A stretch of 64,000 nucleotides of DNA from Sarocladium kiliense (GCA_030734395.1 JAUZTG010000041.1:992001-1056000), one strand, 5' to 3'; positions 43,145-56,624 are shown, counted from the first letter of the stretch. Made by a program: numbers and translations. The notes: generated from the sequence alone by a model not told the origin.

Positions 43145-46100
43145 TTATCGCAGGAAGAGATCGCCAACGCCGTTCCTCAATGCCCGCGTTCTGTCGATGT
43201 GATCCAGACCAAGGAAATCGTCTTCTGAGGCGATCAGACTCGAAAGCTCGTCATCTGGGTCCATCTCTGTCAGCGAGCGTGGTACAGTTGTAGGAAGAAG
43301 CAGTCTTACCATCGTTTAGATATTGTGGTTTTGAGTAGTTGGTTCGTCGTACGACCGCGAACTTGATCTTCTCAAAGCTCTTGCCCTTGAGACCTGTCCG
43401 CTTTTCTAGTCTCTTTTTCGAGTCCACGAATTTCTCGCCCTTGATGGAAGTCAGTTTTGTCGTCGCATGGGGCCTAATGTAAGTGGGGGGCTTACTTCTA
43501 TTACACGGAACTTGAAGGGGACACCGTGTACGCGGCTCACTTCATTCTGGAAATGGAAGACGTTGACAAACTCGCTAGGATCCGCGTTCTCCTCTTCCTC
43601 TGGAACACGCTCCGCGAAGATCTGGGTGTACTCGTTGAGGTTCATAACTGGGTGGTCACGCAGAGGTTCCCGGTAGAATCGATTGGAACTTGTCTCGTAG
43701 ACGCGTATCCTGCCGCCCTCTTCTTCATCTGTGATCTTCGCCTTTTTGATCAACGCTTGAATCAAATCCTCAATGGTGCCAGTCTTGGGTACCAGGAGAT
43801 CGAACTGGTCCTGTGAACTTTGTCAGCGGTAATTCATATCCAAGTGAGCACCTTGACGTACCTCCTTCGTGATGCCTTCGCTGAGCCAAGTGAGTTTGAT
43901 GCTTTTCTTGGTGTCAAACTCCGTGAGGCTCATGTCAAGAACCTCGAAATAGAAGGCATCCCCCCTGAGACTTGAGTTCAAGGTGCTCGTCCCCATGGGG
44001 TTGAGGATCTGGCGTAAGCTGGGATTTGTGCCACGTCGGACAGGTGCCTTGGGATTGTTGGTCGTAGCGTTGACTGTCCAGAAACGAAGGTGAGTAGGTG
44101 GGACGTTGAGCTGCGCACCGACACGTTCTGTCATGGTATCATAGTTGATCTTGGAGTTGAGGACCAAATCGAAGGGTTGATATTGCTCTTGATCACATCT
44201 TGTGGGGTGAGGATGGAAGCGGACAGTGCGCTTGTGCTCCAAGAAGTCGTAGTACTCGCGGGCATCCTCGAAACGGTCGGTAGCCTTGATACTACTGAAT
44301 GTCAATGGGGAGGTGGTCGGACACGAATCGAGATACACCTACGGTTCATTCTGCGGCTTTTCGACACGAGCAGCATCGAGTTGGCGGTCTGTCACCCGTT
44401 GGAAGCAAATGATGTCACCATCCTGAAGTTCCGCGAGCTTAAGCGACTGCTTTGGCTTCAATGGCTCAATCATCGTAGGCTTGATTTCCTGCAAGACATT
44501 AATCAATCAACCACTTTCAACCTATGAGGCCTGCACTTACCTCCCACAGAAGAAGCTTCTCATCCGCAGGGAGCTTCTCGCCCCAGCCCATCTTTTTCAA
44601 GATGAGCGGAGTAAGTTCTTCCACCTTCTTCTCCTTGCCAATGTAGATATGGCCCACGCCCTTCAAAGTTTGTTCGGTGCTATCGAAGTACTTGAGAAGC
44701 AAAAGGATTGTGTCATTCTTTGCTGGCGCACCATTGGGCTGAGTCTGGTAAGACGGCCAAACGGCCTCTCCTTCGTCATTCACCTCCTCTGCCACCTCAG
44801 CCCAGACACGAAGGTTGGTATCGCGGTGGGCGGCTGACCGGGTGAAGGTCTCTTCTACAGTTGGCCGGAGATCCATGATGGGCTGGTCTGGGCGGATGGT
44901 CTTGTTTTGTCGGTTGACCATCAACCAGAGTCTGACCTTTCGTGGGTCTTGCCCAATGTCTTCTGCCACTTGAGCCACGAAGTCCTGGACTGACATGGCG
45001 CGACGGATGCGGTACTGCCGAGGCGCCGCAGGGTCTGTCTCTGGATTGGCGTCGAAGGCACACATGTCTGTGCCCCCGTAGTTCTTGAAGGTGTCGTTGG
45101 TCAGAACCTTCGCCATCATATAGAGATGCGCTTCCTTCTGTTCGCGTCTCCGTGCCTCCTTCAAAGCAGTTTCCTCGTCAATCCGTTTCTCTGGAACCGT
45201 TGTCAGCACTCAATGCTCAGGTGAGCATTTCACTGTTCTATACTTACGCAGGTGAACGGGGATATTATCCTTTGTGACCGGACACAAAATCTTGTCGAGG
45301 CGAGACTGTCGGATGTACACCAGCATGTAAGCGCTGTTCTGACGGATGATTGGGGCCTTCTTCTGCATCGCAGTCCGCGGGTAGCCGTTAGGGGTGCGAA
45401 ACTCGCCGCCGAAGTTCTCTTCCAAGACCTCCCGCATGGTCGCCTTGGTGACCTTGTCGTCGTCATATTTGTAGAACCAGCCTTCCTTTCCAGGTTTGAG
45501 GAACGCATAATAGTGCCCAGCATTGAGATCTCCACTGTGAACGAGGACGCCGTGCAACTGGTATATCCATGACTCAGACTTGTCGGCATCTTCGATGAGG
45601 AAAGGGGCGGCGTCAAAGGTATCGGGGAATTCGTAACGATCATTGATCTTCATCATCATATCTCGCTGGATGTCGTACTCAAATCGTTTCAGCTGTAGGT
45701 GAAGCACGTCGGGGAAGCTAGTGAAGATGACGCCCTTGTTCGCATCCTGAAGCTTGTGTTCGTCCCCGGCAAAGTACTGGTTTTCGCCGTCCATCTTCTC
45801 GACCTGAATATAGTCCTGGAAACTCTCAAGGAGATTCTTGTTGCCGCTCACGTTGAGCTGGATGTCCCAAAAGTCCTCGATGCGACTTGATTCGTAGTCG
45901 ACATTGATGCAGGAGATATACGTCTTGATCTTGCCGCTGAACATTTCTGGAAGTACTCTTTCTGCCTTCGTGCCCTTCATCTTTTCTTCCATACGCTCCA
46001 TGAGCTTTCGCGAAAGCTCCTGCACATCTTGTTGCTCAAAAATATGGCGGGTCTCCCAGCCGAATGATTTTGTCAGCTCGCTAGTGGAAACGGCTTGCTC

Positions 46101-47105
46101 GGAAGTTTGTAATTGATAAAAGAGTCTTTGCAAAGCGTACGCGCTATTCTGCAAGCTTTCTTCGTCGTCTGTGGGTATTTCGTAGATGGCCTATTCCCTT
46201 GTCAGTTCATGTGGCCAAGTAGAACAGCCGGAAATCGTACCTTGCGGAAGGCGTTAGTGAAGTAAAGTGACTGCAGCAACGAGTTGAGGTAACATGTGGC
46301 GCCTTGATTTCTCAAACCAACATAGCCTGTCTCTTTTTTTGAATCGTAGTGCGCAAAGTTATGCCACAAGACGCCAGTCTCATCCTCAACCAGTCGGAGG
46401 TAAGCGGTGATGTTGGCCGTATCATTTTCTACAAGGGGTCGGCTGCGACTCCCGCCTTCCCAGGGTACATTGAACATTCGCCTATGCTCAACGAACCTGG
46501 TGAAGCCCCAATCACCCTCCTCCTTAGTGAAACGGTGATGGGCTGTGTGATGAACATAGAGGCTGGGGTCGTTGGGGTTCCACAGGACCAGTGCGAACTG
46601 CACACAACAGCTCCAGTTCTCGGGGATTTGGTCCGGCTCGAACCCATGCTCCAGGTAGATGGAGGACTGATCAATGTTGTTGCCATGAGGGAAGAGTAGA
46701 ATGCGCCTGTTGTAGCCGCATAGTCAGCATGGTATTCTTGACGGAGCAGGGTGTGTATCACGCACCAGGGGTGTCCTCCAGCTTGGAACACTGGGCCATG
46801 CTCCCTTTTGGATAGACTGCGCCAGTTCTCAACAGTCCATGTATGTTCGTAGTCGCCGAGGATCTTGGGTTCATCGATCAAAGGGAGCAGCGTCAGCTCC
46901 TTCATTGCCTCATCTGCAATAGATTGTCAGCCTCAGATTGGACAGGGCGCAGTCGCCTTTGTTGAGTTATAGCCGACTTACGGTCGGTTGCCAAAGGTTC
47001 ATCAAGAGGCTGGTCGGTCTCGGGTTCGTCGGGAGTGATGATGGCGATGGGGTCTTTCTCCGGGTCGTTGCCGACTCCGACATAGTCGTCGGTGTCCATG
47101 ACCAT
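43145..47105 (-). CDS. USP7/UBP15-type ubiquitin carboxyl-terminal hydrolase
   Basis: Ten exons: 47105-46982, 46913-46766, 46706-46241, 46190-45248, 45190-44541, 44488-44343, 44294-43862, 43810-43496, 43439-43310 and 43266-43145, giving 1158 residues. An acidic start precedes a MATH domain (HTWTVENWRSLSK, about 60-190). The USP core has the Cys box GLRNQGATCYLNSLL with Cys229 and the His box VHSGDLNAGHYYAFL. The C-terminal half holds the ubiquitin-like HUBL repeats of USP7 and ends DDFLGLDHIDRTR, like the family. It removes ubiquitin from substrates in nucleus and cytosol; yeast Ubp15 and fission-yeast Ubp21/22 are relatives. An in-frame ATG further upstream (47225) would add a basic, low-complexity stretch and was not chosen. 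Confidence 0.93.
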
Positions 47106-48999
47106 TTCATTCGGGGAGGGGACGTTATGAGCCTGCTTGCGCGTTAGGTTGAAGCTCCTGAAACGGCGAGAGAGAGCGCGATGTGGCCATGGCGGAGCAG
47201 CACCGGCAGCGCGCACCGGAGGCATGGCATGAAGGCAGGTAGGTGGCGGGAAGAAACAAGAGAGAAAACGCAGGAACACGGGTCAACTATCCCACATCAC
47301 CGCGGCAGACATGAGAGAGCGGGAGAAAGGATGTGTGTGGCTGATGGTGCTGGACTGGGCTGAGGGTAGGAGAATAGACCGATGTGGGATGACGAGATGG
47401 AGGGGCGCAGACTGAGACTGACCATGATTCACGAGGCTGTACGGCAACAGCGGGAGGGCGCAAAGAGGAGCTGCACTGGGCCGTGAGGAGGTGCAGTCGA
47501 GTCCCTCTCGGGCTCTGAGACGGGAAGCAGCTTGATTTGGGATCGCGGTGGCAGCTGCAGGGCGGAGAAAAGTGGTGATGCAGCCAAAGGCGGGAAAGTC
47601 GACGTGGACTGGGAAGCTCTGTGTGGGAAGCGGGGAGCCAAGGAAAAGGCAGAGACCAAGGACGGGCGGCAAGGTCTGAGGGCGCAGGCGGGGTGGCCCG
47701 ACAGAGGGTGGAAGGAAGGGCGGACGAATCGAGACGAGGAAGGACGGAAGGGCAAAATGGAAGTTGGAGAGGAAAGGAAAAGAGGATGCAGAGGATAGGA
47801 TGGAGAATCGCGATGGACGGCGAAGGCGAGGTTGAGGGTGGAGATGGATGGACCGTGGACGGACAGACAGGCAGACAGCTGGTCGTTGTTTGAGGTGGAC
47901 GATGGCAGTTTAGGGAGTCATAGGTGTGCTGTTGACCTCTTCCCAGCGAGATATTGAACCTAAGACTGGACTCGGGCAAGGCTCTCAGCAGGTTTCTCTC
48001 AGTGGCAGCAGCTAAACGAAGGATGGTTGACGGTACCTGTCCACACGCTTGTCCAGGCAGCAAACCCGAGGTACCTTGCCTCGACGGCGACGTCACTGGT
48101 TGGCCGGACCAGGGTGACCCAGGCCAGGGTTATGTAACCCTGGGTCGCATCACTTTGTCAGCCCAGTAGAGCTCGGCAATGCAACCAATGCTACCCATCA
48201 TTTTGCTCTGAGCTGCACGAGGGGAACCTTGTCATATCCAGTTCCGGGCTGGGCTGGTCCGTATTAGGCCTGGAAGCCATTCGTGCACCGACACGATGTA
48301 CTTATCTTAGCATTTCAGTCCTGGGGGGCCAAACTTGGGAGGAAAAGCCCACCCTATAGGCGTTCTGTCCCTCAGCTTAGCTTACAATAATATGCTGCCC
48401 CAGATGTTTGCGATATTGAAACTACCGTGGGCGTGGCTTGTCCTGTTTCTTGTCATTCCATTTCCTATCTGGTTACAATGTTTTATTGACAGGCCCTTAC
48501 ACGTAGCTACCTCAACCACCCTCACCAAAGTCTCCATGTCACGAGACATGAGTCTCCAGAGATCACATGTTAAGAGTGTGCCACAGCCCGGTCATCAAAA
48601 GCCAACACGTCCCGATCCTGAGCCAACCGCTCTTAGTTCCGAAATCCCTCGCCTACATGCAGGTGATTCATACTAACAAGTAATGCTCCAATTGACCACC
48701 ATACACCGTCCACTGAACCCCACGTTATCCTACCTCCAACAGCACCTGTCAGCGTGGGATGCGCCGCCGATACCGCTGCAGTGGGGTTCCCTCCGTCCAC
48801 TAACACCACCGCATTTACTCACTCCATAAACTCGCATGTCACGTCCAGCTTCTCTCCTCCCCACCATCTGCAACCGGCAGCCCATAGCTCGATCTGCTCT
48901 GTTTCTCCCTCTCACGGCTTAACTCAGACAACAACACGATACTGAGAAGACTTAGTCTACTATATTCGCACCTTTCCCGTGCATGGCCTCGCCGGCGGC
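47106..48999. other. Promoters of deubiquitinase and PDK genes
   Basis: 1.9 kb between outward-reading genes. 47280-47900 is strongly purine-rich on the plus strand (pyrimidine-rich in the deubiquitinase sense), so a 269-codon minus frame there is compositional. A small palindrome at 48124 is listed separately. No gene supported. Confidence 0.5.
48124..48143. repeat. Perfect 8-bp inverted repeat with telomere-like core
   Basis: CCAGGGTT, ATGT, AACCCTGG. The arms contain AGGGTT/AACCCT, as in telobox or Rap/Tbf-type sites; it could also be chance. Confidence 0.4.
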
Positions 49000-50612
49000 A
49001 TGTTCTCATCACCTCTGCGCGCTGCTGCCAGACCACGCAGACTCACACGACCAAACCTCGGCGCCACAAGCAACCTCCCTCGGCCTCGCCATGTCGCTGC
49101 ATCACAGACCTCACACACCACTCCCACTCCCACAACCACAATAATACAACGCAGATGCGCCAGCGATAACAGCGCACCATGGCGACCAGTCTCTGTCTTG
49201 GACGAGTATGTGCTCTCCCTGCGAAAGAGCGCCTAGCTTCTAAACATCTAAGCTAATCACATGTCCTTCTCCAGATGGGTCGCAAAGGAAGCTCGTCCCA
49301 TTAGTCTACGCCAGCTCATGGTCTTCGGGAGGTCCCTGACAGAGCAGCGCCTCATCAGTTCAGCGAACTACGTCCGTACAGAGCTTCCTACCAGGTGAGT
49401 CAACCATTCTCGTCCTTCAAGCTCCAATGAGCTAACCAATTGCTTCACACAGATTGGCACACCGCATACGCGACATGCAACAGCTCCCCTACGTCGTCGT
49501 CACCAACAGCCACATCAATGACGTCTATAACCTCTACTACGACGCCTTCGACACCTTCCGAAAGGTCAAGGAGATCAAGAATCTCGAGGACAACGACCGC
49601 CTATGCGACATCATCAATAGCAACCTCAAGAAGCACCTGACAGTGATCCCCAAGCTGGCCATGGGTATACACGAATGCGAAGGATTGATTGACCGTGCCG
49701 AAATCGACAAGTTCATGAACGTCATCCTCAAATCAGTAAGTTTGGGTCGGGTTTCTCAGCTTCTCAGGCTTCACACGTGGGGCTTATACTCATCTCTTGC
49801 CTTCACAGAGAATCTCTCGCCGCGCCATCGCAGAACAACACCTCTCCCTCACCGAAACCTACAACTCCCCCTCATTCTCCCCCGGCGCCACCCTGTCGGA
49901 CGCCGACTTCATCGGCGAAGTCTTCGTCAAATGTGTCGCCAAAGACGTAATCCAACACTGCGGCTCCTCCGCACAATCCCTCGCACGTACCATCCATGGC
50001 CCAGACTGTGCCGTCCCCGAGATCAAAATCGAGGGCCACCTCGCCGCCAGCTTCCCTTACATCCTCAGCCACCTCGAGTATATTATCGGCGAGCTCCTCC
50101 GAAACTCCGTCCAGGCTGTCATCGAGCGACATCAGAAATCTCCCGACGCGGAGACTACAGCGCCGCCGCCCATCGAAGTTACAATCTGCGAAGCGCCGCA
50201 ACACATCATCATCCGCATCTCAGACCGTGGAGGTGGTATTCCCCGCGACGAGCTCCCCTACCTTTGGTCCTTCAGCAAAGGTTCCCAACGCCACAAACGC
50301 CTCCGCGACCTCTCCAAAGTCCCCAAAATGGCCGCCACAATGCAAGAACTTCACACCGAAGCTGAGCTCGGCCGCGCCGACATGAAGGCCCCTCCCCACC
50401 AGAGCTCACTCGCATCACTATCCAGCAGCCGCCCGCCACATCTCCGTCTCGGCATGGGTTTACCGTTGAGTCGTGTGTATGCTGAGTACTGGGCTGGTAC
50501 GCTCGAATTGCACAGTCTGGAGGGGTATGGTGTCGATGCGTTCTTGCAGATCTCAAGACTGGGGAATAAGAACGAGCAGCTTGTGACCAGAGCAGCTATG
50601 GACGCGGTATAG
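49000..50612 (+). CDS. Mitochondrial pyruvate/branched-chain dehydrogenase kinase
   Basis: Four exons: 49000-49205, 49275-49394, 49453-49735 and 49809-50612, giving 470 residues. The Arg/Ala/Ser-rich start MFSSPLRAAARPRRLTRP is a mitochondrial presequence. The N-terminal BCDHK domain includes PISLRQLMVFGRS and QQLPYVVVTNSHINDVYN. The GHKL ATPase part has the N-box ELLRNSVQAV, G1 box DRGGGIP and G2 region LGMGLPLSRVYAEYW. Such kinases phosphorylate and switch off the E1 subunit of pyruvate or branched-chain 2-oxoacid dehydrogenase in the matrix. Which complex is the target is not decided by sequence here. A start at 48979 would add seven residues. Confidence 0.93.
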
Positions 50613-51229
50613 ATGATGCAATGGATGGGTTTGAGAGAACGGGTTGCGGTAAGACGCCGTTTGTCGGATTTCCTGAGCGTTCGCAATGTAAATGGGTGCA
50701 TATATGGGGTTTGGGTCAGAGCACGGAGTTGGTACAATACTGTAGTTCATTTCCTGAGTTCAAAAGGCAAAAGCAGCAGCCTCTTGCTGTCAGCAATCAC
50801 AATATCGATCATGACATTATCGATCATTATGCACACACACTCCTTTTATCGTGAAACGTGGGACTCTGAATTACATCTGTGCTAAGGTGTGCCTAGCTGA
50901 CAACGGTCTCTGGCATGAAGCAGAGGGAATAAAATATGGCAAGACTATCAAAACTTCCAGAACACGCTCTTCTCTTCCCAACCAGGGACGTGATCCATTT
51001 TCCCCCTCTCGAAAACACCGGCACCCAAGAGGGTGAAAGAATCGGCGAACAACCACCCGTCTTCTTTTGAACACCCGACCAGGAACATTGAAGATTACGA
51101 GCTCCGGCCAACATCCTTCATCCCCTGGTCGACTGAAGCCCTCAAAATTTGGAATCTGTTATGCTGAGACCGCAGTTTTTGGACCGCAACGAAGCCTGCA
51201 TCGTTCGAAACCCGGTCGATGCGAGAATA
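50613..51229. other. Intergenic between convergent genes
   Basis: 3' flanks of the PDK-type and septin genes. No gene seen. Confidence 0.55.
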
Positions 51230-52582
51230 TTAACGACGGCCGTGGCTGCGGACAGCGCTGCCCTGCATGGACTCGAGCTCGGTCTCGAGCTGCTTGATCT
51301 GGGCGTGGGTCTGCTCGAGGTCCTTGTTGAGGCGGTCGCGCTCGGCAATGAGCTTCTGCTCCCATTGCCTGAAGCGCTGCTCCTCGATCTTGACCTGCTC
51401 GGTGAACCGCTTGCGGAGGGCCTCCTCCTCCTCCTTGAACTTGGGGTTGTCGAGCTTTCGGGGGCGGGCCTCGCCGAACTTGCGGGTCTCCATCTGCTGT
51501 GCCCGGTATGCCTCGTAGTGCAACTCCTCGGTGGTGTGGATCAGGTCGAGCATGTGCGTTCGGATGAGGATGGAGCGGAGCTTCTTGAAGTCGCAGTGGT
51601 CCTCGTTCTCGACCTCAGCAACACCCCAAGAGTACTGACGGCCCTTGACGATGCGGCCATCGCCAGTCTTAACATCCTTCTCAGACCCGATAACAGCGAA
51701 AGGAACGGCGGCCATGAGGCTGCGAGCATGCTGGGCGGCGGCCTCATCATCCTCCTCGATCGGGGGTTGGTAGATCTTAATGTTCTGGGCCTCAATGACA
51801 GAGACAATCTAGTTAAAGGGTTAGCAACTTCCTTCATCAATTCACAGGGACAGTGCCCACCCTCTGCTTGAATTTCTGGAGATCGGAGGGGCTGAGGGTA
51901 TCGGCCTTGGCAATGACGGGAATCAGGTTGACGCGGGAGCACAGCCTCTTCATAACCTCAATATCGAGGGGCTTCAGGGTGTGACCGGTAGGACGGATGA
52001 AGTACAGACAGGCGTGGACACGGAGATCGATCTTGTCCTGACGGCGGGGCTGCTGCTCCTGAAGCATGTAAGACTCGTGCTGGTCGTCGAGGAACTCGAT
52101 GATGGGCATCCACGAATCGCGGTTGTTGACGTAGTCACCGAAACCAGGAGTGTCGATAACGGTCAGGCGGACTAAACACAAAAAGGGACTATGTGAGCTT
52201 CGTCGCATGGACGGCGGCTGATGGTGACAACCTACCCTTGAAGAACTTCTCCTCGAGCTCTGCCTTGGTGATCTCGATCTCGACGGTCTTGTCAACCTGC
52301 TTCTGGTGGCGGCGCTTGTGATCGGCATAGTTCTTGATAGTCGTAGAGAAAAGGGTGTTAATGAAGGTGGTCTTTCCGAGGCCAGACTCGCCAGCAACCT
52401 TTACCGCTAGATTAGCTCATGAACGATAGCAGTGTGAACAAACGGCTTCAGGGATGCCTCGCGAACGGCTGTCATACCATGATAGTGAAGCCGGCACCAC
52501 GCTTAGCGACAATCTTGTGTCGCTGGTTGGGCAGATTGGCAATGCCAATCGGCGAGGCGCTCTCTGAAGCTGGAGGAGCCAT
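51230..52582 (-). CDS. CDC12: Core septin, Cdc12/AspC type
   Basis: Four exons: 52582-52478, 52398-52236, 52171-51861 and 51808-51230, giving 385 residues. The G1 P-loop is VAGESGLGKTTF, G3 is DTPGFGD and G4 is AKAD. The septin unique element follows, including WGVAEVENEDHCDF. The C-terminal 90 residues form a coiled coil (KFKEEEEALRKRF...RLNKDLEQTHAQIKQLETELE). The start MAPPASESASPIGIANLPN is what I know from filamentous-fungal AspC/Cdc12 proteins. Septins form heteromeric filaments at septa, hyphal tips and branch sites. Assignment to Cdc12 rather than Cdc3/AspB rests on the short N-terminus and overall length. Confidence 0.92.
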
Positions 52583-53635
52583 TGTGTTTGGTGGATGAAG
52601 CTATCGGGGAGGGGGTATCGTGTAGCGGGAGGCGAGAGGATGGACGATGCGAACAATGGCACAAGTCGAGAAGCGGCGAAGTCAAGAGGCTACGCTCGGA
52701 TGTTGACAGGAGGTGCGATGCAGCGAGGAGCGTGGAGTGGATTGGCGTGAAGTGAGTGGGCGCGAGGAGGAGTGCTGGCAGTGCGGTGGGCTCTGGCTTC
52801 CGTCGCTCAGGGGAAACGATGTTTCTCCTCCAAATTTGCTGTGCTGGGTGCTGGGGTGGGTAGGTGGCAGCTCCCGGCACATGGTTGGCCAGTGCGAGGA
52901 AGGGGACACGGGGGCAGGCCAGGCACTTGGGGGACGGACGGGTCCCCTTTTTCTGACCCCCCTGTAAAAGGCGCTGGAGTGGTCGCTGGGAGTTGGGATT
53001 GACAGTCGTCCGCCCACCGCCATTCTTCCTTGCTTGGTCCGTGCACTACCTAATGAAGCTTGGCGCTTGGGATGAGAGGAAGAACTGATATTCCGGCAGA
53101 GCTAGGGCGAACTGGGATTCAAGGGTCTCGGATCTAAATATCAAGACAATCACGATGAGAGTCAAACATGCTATGATACGACTATGATACGACAATGCTT
53201 CAAGAACTGAACTCAAAATGCTTCTTGATTCCCTTCTTGAGAGGCGAAATTATTTTCAGGACATTGATTATCTGGCAGTGTCAGGACGTAGCACGGGAGA
53301 TGTGCAAATGTGTCCGTGTGTGCTCGAGTATCCGTGTAAAGATCCCCAAAAGAACAGACACCAATGCGCATTTGTAAGACTTGAAATCCAACAGGCCCTT
53401 CAAGACTATATATCATGTACAGCTTTCAAAATTGATGCAGAGGCCAAGTCATCGTGCACTCTGTTGATGTGGCGGTGCGTCTCCCAATGTGGCGTCCCCA
53501 AGCGAGCAAGCCACGACTAGCTCGATACTGCAAAAAGTTGGACGCGCTATCGATAAGCCTTTTCTGCCGATTTTCTTTGCGCCCGCCAGCATCTTGACGA
53601 CTTGAAGACGGCCATGTTGCGCAGATGACACAAAG
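52583..53635. other. Septin and PWP2 divergent promoter
   Basis: 1.05 kb between outward-reading starts. Short frames only; no gene supported. Confidence 0.5.
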
Positions 53636-56420
53636 ATGAAGACCGACTTCAAGGTCAGTACCCAGAACACAGCTCGAGTACGGCTATGCATTCTAACTCA
53701 ATTATTAGTTCGCGAACTTGCTCGGCACTGTCTACTGTCAGGGTAACCTCCTGTTCAGTCCAGATGGCACCCACCTCTTCTCGCCCGTTGGCAACCGGGT
53801 GACCGTTTTCAACCTGGTTGAGTAAGTCAAGTTCCTCACTTGCTTGGGTATCAGAAAATACCGAGCTGACACTTTTTGAAGTAACAAATCCTATACTCTT
53901 CCATTCGCCCATCGCAAGAACATCACCAACCTCGGCCTCACACCCCGCGGCAACCTCCTCCTCTCCGTGGACGAAGAAGGCCACGCCATCCTCACCAATG
54001 TCCCCCGACGTATCGCTATATACCACTTCTCCTTTCGCTCAAGAGTAACGGCACTGTCTTTTGCTCCTTCAGGAAGGCACTTCGCCGTAGGACTCGATCG
54101 AACCGTTGAGGTCTGGCACGTCCCCTCTACCCCCGACTCAAACGAGACTGGCGAGCTCGAATTCGCTCCGTTCGTTCGCCACAAGTCCAAAAGGTCACAC
54201 TTCGACTCCGTCCAGAGCATTGAGTGGTCAAGCGATTCCCGATTCTTCCTCACAGCCTCCAAGGATCTCACGGCGAGGATATGGAGTCTGGAGAAAGAGG
54301 AGTCTTTTGTTCCGACAGTGTTGTCGGGACACAAAGAAGGAGTCGTGGGAGCTTGGTTCTCTGAAGACCAGGAGACCATCTTTACAGTTAGCCAGGATGG
54401 TGCCGTATTTGACTGGAAGTATGTCAAGCCTACCAACCGCATCACAGAGGACGAGATGGATGAGGACGACGACGATTCGGATATGAATTGGCGGATCGTT
54501 CAGCGAAACTTCTTTATGCAGGGAAGCGCCAAAGTCAGCTGTGCCGCCTTCCATGCCGAGACCAAGCTTCTCGTCGCGGGCTTTACAAACGGACTCTTTG
54601 GCCTATACGAGCTCCCAGACTTCAACAACATTCATAAGCTGAGCATCTCCCAAAACGACATCGACTTCGTCACCATCAACAAGACTGGCGAATGGCTTGC
54701 TTTTGGTGCCTCTAAGCTTGGACAACTACTCGTTTGGGAGTGGCAGTCCGAGTCCTACATCCTCAAACAGCAGGGCCACTTCGACTCGATGAACTCTCTC
54801 GTATACTCGCCTGACGGCCGACGCATTGTCACTACAGCAGACGATGGCAAGATTAAGGTGTGGGACATCGAATCAGGGTTCTGCATTGTGACCTTCACTG
54901 AACACACGAGTGGTGTCACTGGGTGTGAGTTCGCAAAGAAGGGTAATGTGCTCTTCACCTCCAGTCTGGATGGATCGATTCGCGCATGGGACTTGATTCG
55001 CTTCCGAAACTTCCGCACATTCACAGCACCAACGAGGTTATCATTCTCTTGCATGGCTGTCGACCCAAGCGGTGAGGTTGTAGCTGCTGGCTCTCTTGAC
55101 TCCTTCGACATCCACATCTGGTCGGTGCAGACTGGCCAGCTCTTGGATCAGCTTTCTGGTCACGAGGGACCTGTGTCCTCGTTGGCTTTTACGCCCAACG
55201 GCGACTCTCTTATCAGTGGTAGCTGGGACCGCACTGCTCGTATATGGTCTGTTTTTAGCAGGACGCAAACCAGCGAGCCTCTGCAACTTCAAGCTGACGT
55301 GCTCGATATCGCCGTCCGACCTGACTCACTCCAGCTGGCTGTTTCCACTCTCGACGGTCAACTCACATTCTGGTCAATATCAGAAGCCAACCAGACCGGT
55401 GGTATGGATGGCCGCCGCGATGTATCAGGCGGTCGAAAGTTCTCCGATCGCAGAACAGCAGCTAGTATGACTGGCACCAAGGCCTTCAATACCATCAGGT
55501 ACAGCACGGACGGATCTTGTGTCCTCGCAGGTGGTAACAGCAAATACATCTGCTTGTACTCAGTGGATACAATGGTTCTCCTCAAGAAGTGGACCGTCAG
55601 CGTCAACCTGTCCCTTGCGGGCACGCAAGAATTCCTCAACAGCAAGATGCTCACTGAAGCTGGTGCGCAAGAAGACCTTGATGAAGGCTCCGACTTCGAA
55701 GACGCCCGGCTCCCAGGATCGAAGCGCGGCGGTGACCCGTCGGCAAGACAGAAGGTCCCAGCTGTCCGCGTTACGGGACTTGACTTCTCACCTGCCGGTA
55801 ACGCTTTCTGCGCGGCATCTACCGAGGGTCTGCTCATCTACAGCTTGGACAATGCTCTACAGTTTGATCCATTCGAGCTCAACATGGAGATCACACCTGC
55901 CTCGACTCTCATGGTCCTGGAACAGGAGCGCGATTATCTTAAGGCTATTGTCATGGCTTTCCGACTCAACGAGGCCGGGCTCATAAAGCGTGTTTGGCAG
56001 GGCATCAATGCTGCAGACATCTCTCTCGTGGTCGGCGGCCTGCCTACGGTGTACGTCCCTCGACTTCTCCGTTTTGTGGCTGCGCAGACCGAAGAGTCAC
56101 CGCACATCGAGTTCTGTCTCCTCTGGATTAAGGCGCTCGTCGACAAGCACGGCGCATGGCTGTCTACGAACCGTGGCAAGATGGATGTGGAACTTCGGGT
56201 AGTGTCGCGTGCCATTGCAAGAATGAGGGATGAGATCAGGAGACTGGCGGATGAGAACGTGTACATGGTGGATTACCTGCTCACGCAGGCGGAGACTGGC
56301 AAGGAGACTGCACCTGAGCAAATTGCAGGTGCAGAGGAGGTCAAGTCGAACCTGTTGAGCGGCGAGACGAGTGATGATGCGAGCTCGGATGATGGTGAGG
56401 GCTGGGTTGGTCTAGATTAA
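53636..56420 (+). CDS. PWP2: PWP2, U3 snoRNP WD40 protein
   Basis: Three exons: 53636-53653, 53709-53821 and 53882-56420, giving 889 residues. The first exon is only 18 nt and encodes MKTDFK; the next starts FANLLGTVYCQGNLLFSPDG, a hallmark of Pwp2. About twelve to fourteen WD repeats form tandem propellers (for example GHKEGVVGAWF, VWDIESGFCIVTF, SGSWDRTARIWS). The C-terminal Utp12-type helical domain has LLRFVAAQTEESPHIEFCLLWIKALV, followed by an acidic tail. Pwp2 nucleates the UTP-B complex in the small-subunit processome and is needed for 18S rRNA maturation in the nucleolus. Confidence 0.95.
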
Positions 56421-56624
56421 AAGGAGTTCTCAAATATTCATGACGATAGTTACAATCATGCCTGTCTCTCCGTCGGAAAGCTGGTTATGGAGACGTATCA
56501 TGCATGATGACCTTGTGACTATCTGAATACAGTGATTTCACTAAGAGCAGGACCTTCATTGAGCTGACCTTGGAGAAATAAAGCATTTGGCACCCGCACC
56601 GTGTCATTGGACACCGGTTGTCCT

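Noticed and set aside
47287..48096. 269-codon minus-strand open frame upstream of the deubiquitinase
   Set aside because: Pro/Ser-rich product of a pyrimidine-rich promoter strand; no family resemblance.
48335..48676. 113-codon frame with one hydrophobic segment
   Set aside because: It needs a non-ATG start and has no homologous feature.
51149..51871. 240-codon plus-strand frame
   Set aside because: Exact antisense of the septin coiled coil and exon 4; its Leu/Glu-rich look is a mirror of the real gene.
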